DNA of 64,000 bases from RFSX01 sp965248155. Lineage in GTDB: Bacteria; Bacteroidota; Bacteroidia; Chitinophagales; Saprospiraceae. The stretch lies in assembly GCA_965248155.1 (NCBI GenBank), contig CBDFIO010000002.1, positions 1,054,001 through 1,118,000 on the forward strand, given 5' to 3'. A program made the translations under genes and the position numbers. The notes under the pieces are model-generated. The model was not told where the DNA came from and ran no database searches. It worked only from the letters and a program-made list of their open reading frames with translations. Shown in pieces: positions 56,495 to 64,000 of this stretch. The stretch's first letter is position 1, and every line of letters starts with the position of its first letter.

Positions 56495-59400
56495 TTATCT
56501 AATCAAACTTATATTCCCTTTGTACATTTTTTCTGTCCCATCACCACAGTCCACACGTATAATATATAGATATACCCCTTCCGGTACTTTGTTGTTATTG
56601 TAATTACCATCCCAGCCTGTATTCCCATTTTCAAAAAATAAAAGTTCACCCCATCTGTCATATACTTCAATGCTGACATTGAGTAATCGTTGACTCATGT
56701 TTGCAATCCGGAAAAAATCATTTTTCCCATTATCATTAGGTGTAAACGCATTCGGAATTAGGATATCTTCAACATCACAGATCTCCACGGCTCGAATCTC
56801 AATGCTGTCCATAGTCAGACAACCATTTATATCAATAGCTGCCAGATAGAAAATCTCATTGAAATTGATAATCGCAAGTGGATCAGGGCAATCAAAACAG
56901 GATAGTGCTTCTGAAAACTGCCAAGAGTAATCCAGAAATCCCGTTGTAGCATTGAGCTGAACTGAAGATCCAATTTCAACTTCCAGATCTGACGCTGTAA
57001 TATCTAACTCTTCAGGAATATAAAAACTCAGATCAATACATTCGATTTGCAGGCATCCATCAAGATTAATCAGTGTATCACAGTACAATCCGGCTTCAGT
57101 ATATAATTCTCCAAAAATAAGAACTGTATCTCCTTCACAAATTTGCATTTCTTCAGTTACTGCACTGCCACTATCAAGGACAATAATATTAATGAAAGAA
57201 GTGTCAACACACAAAGAATCATTAATTCCAATTACAGAAATCGTCAATGAAAATTCCGGAGAAAAGCTTACAATTGAGCAATCCTCATTCACACACATAT
57301 CTATGAATGAAGGATTCCAATCGTATGAATTTCCTTCTTCCAATTGAAGGTTGATTTCATCTCCTTTACAAATAATTATTTCTTCAGGGCTTACAAAATC
57401 AAACCCATCATAAAATTCAAGGAATACGGTATCACTTGAACTGCATTGTCCATCATATGCTGTGAGAATAAATCCATTATCCTGATTAATTAATACTTCA
57501 GGAGTGAGACTCGATGGATCATCAAGAAATGGTGATCCAGGGAACCAGGCATATTCAAAACTGGAATCCGGATCCATTACCTCTAATTGTGCTTGTTGCC
57601 CAAAACAAAGCAAAATATCTTCGCCTGCGCTTACAACAGGTAGATCTATTACAATTACTTCAGCAGAATCAACTGCTGTGCACCCATAATGATCGGTGAT
57701 ACTTACATAATAATTTGAAGTCTGACTTGGGCTTACAATTTGCACTTGTAAAGATGGATCTACAATGCCATCCCCTTCCCAATTGTAGTTAGAGGCGTCT
57801 GATGCGAGAATTGTAGTTTCCTCTCCCAAGCAGATCTCATGAGCTTCTGACCAAATTCTTGGTTGCGGAGCAACATCTACCTGGAAAATATAATGAACCT
57901 GACAGCCATCTTTGTTGATGTCTTCAAGCGTTAGAAAAAAAGTTTCCTTTTGAAAGCCAGGGTTGATTGCAGAAAATGAAGTTACTGAACATTCTGAGCA
58001 AGAAATATGTTTCGACGACTGCCACTGATAATTATGGTCCATCAGTGAATCTATACCGATCAATATAGAGTCCCCCGAACATATGGTGTGAATATCAGAT
58101 TCTTTAATAATAATTGGTTTATCATTCAGCCCTTCATCAGGAATACAAATACAATTTTTGTCTTCATCTATTAGTATGATAATCTGGCATAGCTGATCGA
58201 TGGTCAAGTCTAAATTTGATATTAATAATTCAATTTGATTTCCATTTTCAATATGCTCATCAAAAGAGTAATCTGCAATAAAGATGTCTCCATCAGAGAC
58301 AGTTCCATTCCTATCGTCGTCCAGATAGAGAGAAAGCCGAACACTGTCAGAGTTTTCTTCACCCTGATTACTGATTGTAATATTCAATGACGACACAGTG
58401 TTGTCTGATTCCAAGTCTGAAATCTCAATATTATCAATCTCAAAAATTGGTCGTTTGATTGGGATTCGAGCAATAATTTCACCGGTAGAAATTTTTAATC
58501 CACAAGTCATATTATCGGTTAGACATGTAGCATCTATTTGAGTGGTTGTGTATATTGGAATAAACAAAAGATCACAATCTTGATCCTCCAATCCAATAAG
58601 CTGAAAATTTATTGACAAATCCTGCAATCCTGCTGATAAAGGCCAAACCAGCAAATTATCATTTTGAATCGGGTTACAATCTGAAAGATCCCCTGAACAA
58701 GAACCGGGAACGTAGCTCAAGCCTTCCGGTAATTGAACAGCCAAGTTGTCTTCAAAGCCGGTTATAGAATTTGCTAATATGTTGATTTGTATTTCTAATG
58801 TATCTGAACAAGGAGAAACTTGCTGGTGCTCAATACCTATACTGGCAGTATAAGAAGGTACTGCATCAAAGATTTGTAATTTGCCTGAAATCTTAGATAC
58901 TGTATTGCTGGGTTCTCCACATAGTTTATTTGCAGCAATATCATAAATTATTCTACTTCCGGAAATGAAGTCACAATTCGTTCGCGTCTTAAATCGAAAC
59001 GTTATTGAGTTTTGAGGAAAGGAATTTACACCTTGAAGGCCTTCAGTTTGAATGTCCAAAACATCTTTATCAATACTCCAAACCACAATATTATTACTCA
59101 TATCTATTGGATCTGATATCGAAATAAAGTTTTGGGTTCCACTCGTATATTCAATTTGTGACGTATTTTCTTCTATGAATAATCCAAATGGCAAAATTGC
59201 TGATAGTTCAAGGTTTACGAGTGGTCCTAATCCAGCATTAAAAATCTCAATTTCTAACCATGGCATCGTATCACACAGGGGTGCGCTAGTACTGCTTGAG
59301 TCAATAAGCATATCTACTACACCCGGAGGAGAAGTTCCTAAACATAAAACCTCATCTTCGAAACAAGAACTTGAATCTATAGATGTGTAAGATTCACAAG

Positions 59401-62400
59401 CCCATCCAAATCTGAATCGTATTTCTTCTTGGGTACACGATGCATTAATTGCAGTAAGTCTGAAATTTTTTATCTCCTCCTGATACAATCTACCTATTTG
59501 AAAAATATCATTTGTTTTATCTATCTGAATTCCATTATCAATATCTTCTAAGACAAACTGGCTAAGTTGTTCATTTTCACTTATGGGATGAAACCAAATA
59601 TTTTCAGTAAAACTATCAAGCAATGCATTGTTGAAAATGGTATTGCTTAACTGAAATTCCCATTCAATTCGATCAGAAAAAGAGGTGACTTCACATAAAT
59701 CAATATTTAGGTCCAGGACAGGTTGTTTACCTAAAAGGATCGTCTGATGTTCAAGATTCACCTCAAAATTGGTGTGTAAAATTCCCGGAGCAAACTCTAT
59801 TTCTTTCTTTCCCGGATAATCGACGTCACCCTGAAAGAGGCAGTTTTCATTTTTATAATTAAATAGTACTCTTAGTTCAAGATTATCATCCCAGCTTAGA
59901 TTAAGGTCTTTAGTTGGATTTAGCTTGTAAAATCCTGAAACATTTTCTGCATTTTCGATTTCAATAGTATCATTGATAACATTACTCAAATCAATATCAA
60001 TATAAGTCGATGGAGATCCCATGTCGACTAAAACAATTTCATCGTTGGATCGCACGCTAATAAGCTTTGATTCAAGTAATGACAATCCTTCAACTCTTGG
60101 CATTAAGAGATTTTCCAGGATTACGGCGGGTTTGTATTCATAAGGGAAGAAATCCGTGAAGGTTCCAAATTTTAAAATTTTTGAGAACCCTCCTGCTGCT
60201 GATTCTCCGTAACAACAGTCTATATCAACACCATTAGTTGTGACTACCGTCTTGTAATTTGCAACTTCCATATTTTTGCGGGGACATTGACAAACAAATA
60301 GATCCGATTGATCTTCAAGCTGACCATTAAAAATCGAGTTGACATTAAGGAATTCCAATTCAATAGATCCATAATTTAGAAGTAGGCTTTTAATGTTGTA
60401 ATTGATGAAGAAGTCAGCTATCAATTTAATAGAATCTCCATTTTCATATTTGTAATCGATCGGAATATCGCACCCTCGATTTATGAGTCTTGTCAAATCA
60501 ATATCATAAGCTCTTATTCCTGAACTATCTAAAGTAAAGTACGGCACATCATCGCATAGATATGAGTTTCCACTGCTTGCATCAATAATCTCCAAACTTG
60601 TAGAAAAATTAATAAATCCAATGGCAGGATGAATTAACTTGGCATATTCTAAAAACTGAAATGTCAGATCAAGCCCATTAGATCTAATCATTTTTGTCGT
60701 TATATCTAAAATTCCCTTTTCAAAAGAAGCGCCTGGAAGATCAATTATTACTTCAGCATTTATTTCAGCTCTAATAGTATCACCGGTAATCGCCCTATCC
60801 AACCTTATTAATGAGAGATCTACTTCTCCTGATCCATCCGCAAAATGATCATTATCATTATCGGCTTCACCTATGTTAAGTCTATACAATTCGAATGACG
60901 AATCCAGATATCCATCAATCACTGTTTCACAGATGGGAATATTACAATCATAGCTGAAGATTTGAAAATCGCAAGATTGTATCAGGCATTCATTATTGCA
61001 TTCATCAAAATTGAGACTTGTAGTTGTTATGATGTCAAAAAGAAAAATTTCTGATTCACAAGGTGAAAGACACGAACTGATAAACACTTCTTCACAAAAC
61101 CCATCGTCACAATTATCAGTGCATAAAAATTGAACTTCGAATCGTATTGTATCATTGGTGAAATCTAAAGGTAGATCATATTGTAAATCATAAACAAAGT
61201 TCCCGGAAATATTGCTTGTTGATTCCGATATCGAAGAAGGACTTACACCGCCAAATAACCAATCTTCTTCTGTTACATCAAGTTGACAAGAAAATTCGAT
61301 GCTCACATCTAATGTGCCAGATTTCTTGTCCAAAAAAGGACTTGCAATTCTTAACTCTATTAACTCTTGATCCAAATATTCAAAATCAGGAGAATCGCCA
61401 AAGGAAGTAACTAATAAATATGGCAGCTCACTTATCGCTACAGCTCCATCGAAATGAAATACATCTCCCGGAATTGTGCATTCTTTGGAATAGGTGAAGG
61501 CATAATCCCATTCATATAATTTATCGTTGCAATCTTCATGATTACAAAAAATAGTATTCCATGATAATATGACTTCTTCTCCAGGCGCAATCTCAGGTAT
61601 AATCACATAAAATCTCCTAAAAAAAGACTCTCCGGATGAACATGAATTGCCTTCTGAAATACTATAAAAAGGTGAAAGGCTTATTGTACCACTTGAGGTT
61701 TCCATTTCTATAGGTACATCCTGGAAAAACGAACCATCATACCCTTCTGTAGAAACACTAAGCACAATTGTTGATGCAAAATGAAAATTGTCCAAATTCC
61801 TAATCAATATGGATTGTTGGGTTGGATCGGTAGAACAATAACAGCACGGATTCTGAACGAATGGGAAGACTTCCAGAATGGGTCCTTCTGTAATATTAAA
61901 TTCTAAATTAATTAATGCCGTCTGAGGAATAAATGGAGAAGGACATATAGAATTTTGACAACCCCACTCCACATGAAGATCGGATCTGATTGCTGATACA
62001 TCAAACCCACAGGCGTCAATTTTGATTGTTTCCGTTATGCAGATCTCTTCATTAAATTCAAACAAATCATCACCATCCCCGAATCGTCTAAATTCGTTTC
62101 CAGTTAATAAAAGTTCAAAAATGCCGGAAGAAGAACTTAGATCAATTCCTATATCACTTTTTATTTCCAATCCTTCTTTATAGGTATCTATAAACCGAAG
62201 ACTATCAAGATATCCCGGACGAGAATTTCGGATATAGATTTTTCGTTCTATGACTTCTCCTTTTGCACCGCTCAATATTGGGGCCTCTATTCTTGTAATT
62301 ACAGGTAGTGCCGTTTCCACAACATAAAAATCGGAGTCTGTTTCTTTTTGACCCAGATTGTGCCTGACAATAGCTGTGTTAAAAAAAACATCTGCATTGT

Positions 62401-62794
62401 CAATACAAATCAAATTATCACATGGAGCAAACAATTCTATTCTGATGGTTGCTGTAGCACCAACCTGCAGATCAGGAACGGTAAACACAGGTTGGTTTAA
62501 GTCGCTTTCGTCTTTTGTAAAACTGCCTTGCACACTTCCTGAAACATATTCTATCTGACAAGGTAAAATAAGCTCAAGTTCTATGTCGCTTAAGGGTGCA
62601 TTCCCATCATTAGTAATAATTATTGAAAACGCTTCAGATTGGCAAACTACCATATCATCAGGCAATTCAAAACTGACACTTTGGGCCCATAGATTAGATG
62701 TACCAATACTTAGGGAGAAAGCAAGGACTAATAGTAAAAGCTGTATTCTTTTGACCAGGATCAAGGAATTTAATTCTGGTTTTAAGTTAAGCAA
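56495..62794 (-). CDS. Giant T9SS type B surface protein (CHU_C)
   Basis: A 2,099-residue secreted protein. The start is uncertain: TTG at 62794, or TTG 62764 which would begin right at the signal peptide (ILVKRIQLLLLVLAFSLSIG). Early domains are DUF11-like repeats (SIIITNDGNAPLSDIELELILPC, CYCSTDPTQQS area) with many Cys-rich segments; the middle has further Ig/CARDB-like repeats; late are PKD-like domains. The end is the gliding C-terminal sorting domain: IPNAFTPNDNGKNDFFRI, VYDRWGELLFFENGNTGWDG, GNISLIR. It is likely a surface adhesin or structural protein. The PorP/SprF-OmpA gene follows 3 bases on. Confidence 0.88.
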   Translation of the reverse strand: MLNLKPELNSLILVKRIQLLLLVLAFSLSIGTSNLWAQSVSFELPDDMVVCQSEAFSIIITNDGNAPLSDIELELILPCQIEYVSGSVQGSFTKDESDLNQPVFTVPDLQVGATATIRIELFAPCDNLICIDNADVFFNTAIVRHNLGQKETDSDFYVVETALPVITRIEAPILSGAKGEVIERKIYIRNSRPGYLDSLRFIDTYKEGLEIKSDIGIDLSSSSGIFELLLTGNEFRRFGDGDDLFEFNEEICITETIKIDACGFDVSAIRSDLHVEWGCQNSICPSPFIPQTALINLEFNITEGPILEVFPFVQNPCCYCSTDPTQQSILIRNLDNFHFASTIVLSVSTEGYDGSFFQDVPIEMETSSGTISLSPFYSISEGNSCSSGESFFRRFYVIIPEIAPGEEVILSWNTIFCNHEDCNDKLYEWDYAFTYSKECTIPGDVFHFDGAVAISELPYLLVTSFGDSPDFEYLDQELIELRIASPFLDKKSGTLDVSIEFSCQLDVTEEDWLFGGVSPSSISESTSNISGNFVYDLQYDLPLDFTNDTIRFEVQFLCTDNCDDGFCEEVFISSCLSPCESEIFLFDIITTTSLNFDECNNECLIQSCDFQIFSYDCNIPICETVIDGYLDSSFELYRLNIGEADNDNDHFADGSGEVDLSLIRLDRAITGDTIRAEINAEVIIDLPGASFEKGILDITTKMIRSNGLDLTFQFLEYAKLIHPAIGFINFSTSLEIIDASSGNSYLCDDVPYFTLDSSGIRAYDIDLTRLINRGCDIPIDYKYENGDSIKLIADFFINYNIKSLLLNYGSIELEFLNVNSIFNGQLEDQSDLFVCQCPRKNMEVANYKTVVTTNGVDIDCCYGESAAGGFSKILKFGTFTDFFPYEYKPAVILENLLMPRVEGLSLLESKLISVRSNDEIVLVDMGSPSTYIDIDLSNVINDTIEIENAENVSGFYKLNPTKDLNLSWDDNLELRVLFNYKNENCLFQGDVDYPGKKEIEFAPGILHTNFEVNLEHQTILLGKQPVLDLNIDLCEVTSFSDRIEWEFQLSNTIFNNALLDSFTENIWFHPISENEQLSQFVLEDIDNGIQIDKTNDIFQIGRLYQEEIKNFRLTAINASCTQEEIRFRFGWACESYTSIDSSSCFEDEVLCLGTSPPGVVDMLIDSSSTSAPLCDTMPWLEIEIFNAGLGPLVNLELSAILPFGLFIEENTSQIEYTSGTQNFISISDPIDMSNNIVVWSIDKDVLDIQTEGLQGVNSFPQNSITFRFKTRTNCDFISGSRIIYDIAANKLCGEPSNTVSKISGKLQIFDAVPSYTASIGIEHQQVSPCSDTLEIQINILANSITGFEDNLAVQLPEGLSYVPGSCSGDLSDCNPIQNDNLLVWPLSAGLQDLSINFQLIGLEDQDCDLLFIPIYTTTQIDATCLTDNMTCGLKISTGEIIARIPIKRPIFEIDNIEISDLESDNTVSSLNITISNQGEENSDSVRLSLYLDDDRNGTVSDGDIFIADYSFDEHIENGNQIELLISNLDLTIDQLCQIIILIDEDKNCICIPDEGLNDKPIIIKESDIHTICSGDSILIGIDSLMDHNYQWQSSKHISCSECSVTSFSAINPGFQKETFFLTLEDINKDGCQVHYIFQVDVAPQPRIWSEAHEICLGEETTILASDASNYNWEGDGIVDPSLQVQIVSPSQTSNYYVSITDHYGCTAVDSAEVIVIDLPVVSAGEDILLCFGQQAQLEVMDPDSSFEYAWFPGSPFLDDPSSLTPEVLINQDNGFILTAYDGQCSSSDTVFLEFYDGFDFVSPEEIIICKGDEINLQLEEGNSYDWNPSFIDMCVNEDCSIVSFSPEFSLTISVIGINDSLCVDTSFINIIVLDSGSAVTEEMQICEGDTVLIFGELYTEAGLYCDTLINLDGCLQIECIDLSFYIPEELDITASDLEVEIGSSVQLNATTGFLDYSWQFSEALSCFDCPDPLAIINFNEIFYLAAIDINGCLTMDSIEIRAVEICDVEDILIPNAFTPNDNGKNDFFRIANMSQRLLNVSIEVYDRWGELLFFENGNTGWDGNYNNNKVPEGVYLYIIRVDCGDGTEKMYKGNISLIR

Positions 62795-62815
62795 AAAAGA
62801 ATTAAGCGATTAAAA

Positions 62816-64000
62816 TTAGGCCACCTCTTTTCGCAAAACTTCTAATGGTGATTTCTGGACGACTTCTTTACTATTCAATAAACCGATAATGCTGGTTAGC
62901 GAAACTATAAATATGAATATTAATAAAATTGGCCACCATTTAATATTAAAGTCTAATTCTAATTGATAAGTGGCTAAAAGGTAACTGCCAATTATTGCGA
63001 TAACAATTCCTGTTGCTGCCGATAATCCCCCTAAAATGGCGTATTCTGAGCCATTAATTTTTAGTATCTGAGCACGACTGGCTCCTATCGTTCGCAACAA
63101 CACACTTTCTCTAATTCTTTGAAATTTGCTCAACATAAGAGAGCTAATAAGAACAATTAAGCCGGTCAAAATGCTAAATCCAGCCATAAACTTAATGATA
63201 TAAGAAATTTTGGATAGAATATCATTCAGCGTTGATAATATAGATCCTAAGTCGACAACAGAAATATTTGGATATGCTTTAACAACTCTTCTCCTGTATC
63301 TGGCCATTGTCTCATTGTTTTGTGACTTGGTAACAAGTACATGGAATTGAGGGGCCTGTTCCAGGACTCCATTTGGAAATAAAATAAAGAACCGGGTCCT
63401 CATGGACCGAAATTCAATTTCTCTAATGCTGCTTACATAAGTTTTTACAATTGCACCTTGAACATTCCAAATCAATTCATCACCGAGGTCAACATCTAAA
63501 GCTTCAGAATATCTTTTATCCAAGGAAATAAATATGGAGTCACCAGGGTTGACATGACCAGTATATTCTCCCGATATCAATTTTTCATCTTCTGCTAAAG
63601 TATCTCGATAAGTAACACGAGCTTCTCGGTTTATTGCCCAACGATCTGCTGTCCGGGTAGTATCCGCCATCCATTCTGTTTTCGACTTTCCCTGCCATCC
63701 TGTTAGTCTCATCGTAACAATAGGAACCTGCTGAATCAATGGTAATCCTTCACTCTCCGTTATTTCTGCTAATCCTGCTTTTTGATTTGTTTCAATACCG
63801 TAGAGTATCATATTGGGCTGATTACCAGCGTCCATACTATCAACATTATTCAGCAATATGCCTTGGATTATGAAAAGTAAAGTCAAAATTGCTGTGCCTA
63901 AACCTATGGATACAATTAATGTTCGAGTCTGATTATTTGGTCTATATAGATTGGAAAGTCCTTGACGAAAAACGAAACTCCAACTTGTTGGAAAATATCG
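62816..64000 (-). CDS. FtsX-type ABC transporter permease, 5' partial
   Basis: The frame is open to the window edge (YFPTSWSFVFRQGLSNLYRP, then RTLIVSIGLGTAILTLLF), so the N-terminus is missing. It has a transmembrane helix, a periplasmic MacB-like domain, and the FtsX core with three helices at the C-terminus (ISYIIKFMAGFSILTGLIVLISSLML, RESVLLRTIGASRAQILKI and NIKWWPILLIFIFIVSLTSIIG), ending in SPLEVLRKE. The order suggests a YbbP-type permease, which works with an ATPase (YbbA-like) in lipoprotein or small-molecule handling. The ATPase is not in the window. It ends 21 bases before the CHU_C gene start. Confidence 0.88.
   Translation of the reverse strand, partial: RYFPTSWSFVFRQGLSNLYRPNNQTRTLIVSIGLGTAILTLLFIIQGILLNNVDSMDAGNQPNMILYGIETNQKAGLAEITESEGLPLIQQVPIVTMRLTGWQGKSKTEWMADTTRTADRWAINREARVTYRDTLAEDEKLISGEYTGHVNPGDSIFISLDKRYSEALDVDLGDELIWNVQGAIVKTYVSSIREIEFRSMRTRFFILFPNGVLEQAPQFHVLVTKSQNNETMARYRRRVVKAYPNISVVDLGSILSTLNDILSKISYIIKFMAGFSILTGLIVLISSLMLSKFQRIRESVLLRTIGASRAQILKINGSEYAILGGLSAATGIVIAIIGSYLLATYQLELDFNIKWWPILLIFIFIVSLTSIIGLLNSKEVVQKSPLEVLRKEVA

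Noticed and set aside
1..64000. tRNA or rRNA genes, prophage genes, and riboswitches
   Set aside because: No cloverleaf with a GGTTCRA arm, no rRNA stretch, no phage genes and no conserved riboswitch core were recognised by reading; a covariance-model scan would decide.

Overview
The window is an A+T-rich stretch (about two-thirds A+T by eye) from a member of the Bacteroidota, probably Saprospiraceae-like. The basis is family content: type IX secretion (T9SS) sorting domains of type A and type B (CHU_C / gliding-motility C-terminal domain), a PorP/SprF-type protein, a SusC/FecA-type TonB receptor paired with a DUF4249 lipoprotein, a DUF5916 barrel protein, MopE-type repeats, lipoproteins with short lipoboxes, frequent TTG/GTG starts and TAnnTTTG-type -7 promoter boxes. 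No tRNA, rRNA, CRISPR array or prophage was seen, and no gene-free stretch exceeds 300 bases.

Layout. 1-1561: end of an efflux operon (HlyD-like adaptor, TolC-like protein). 1565-7263: surface locus with two CotH-kinase-like lipoproteins, an SGNH hydrolase and a CHU_C surface protein. 7253-15920: mostly single genes (GNAT, PhoD-like phosphatase, LVIVD-repeat T9SS protein, His-rich lipoprotein, FMN-binding protein, sulfatase) and a DUF4212/solute-symporter pair. 16007-19754: glycan genes (RmlD-like reductase, GT2, start of a DUF2723 protein) cut by an IS3-family element (18126-19589), on whose far side lies the 3' end of an unrelated LuxR-type regulator. 20003-24362: DUF4249/TonB receptor pair and a DUF1801 protein. 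24513-34674: DUF5916, acetyltransferases, thioesterase, sterol-desaturase-like hydroxylase, AraC regulator, membrane proteins and an M1 peptidase. 34809-37561: M16 peptidase, Aat and ClpS (N-degron pathway), peroxiredoxin. 37680-45443: EamA transporter, O-methyltransferase, arylsulfotransferase-like T9SS protein, FMN reductase, Omp85 protein, HemW, alpha/beta hydrolase. 45551-48477: TRAP transporter with its binding protein on the opposite strand. 48561-51386: M43 metalloprotease with MopE-type repeats. 51364-54682: HemJ / SRPBCC-GyrI / DUF6702 / YidD / HemB gene run. 54719-62794: a 2,099-residue CHU_C protein followed by a PorP/SprF-OmpA fusion. 62816-64000: an FtsX-type ABC permease running off the window.

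The most striking property is the number of otherwise intact genes broken by one small lesion. I find eight: CHU_C protein (4731), CotH (6518 plus an expanded 11-bp repeat), sulfatase (12316), TonB receptor (23670), thioesterase (27808), arylsulfotransferase-like gene (39590), alpha/beta hydrolase (44622) and an in-frame TAG in the SRPBCC gene (53968). Such density suggests residual sequencing or assembly error, so each could be restored by re-sequencing. Two cases lie in short tandem repeats (11-bp units across the CotH catalytic motif; a TA run in the sulfatase), where real slippage or phase variation is possible. The IS element joins halves of two different genes, so either IS-mediated recombination occurred or the assembly jumped between IS copies; synteny across 18126-19589 should not be trusted.
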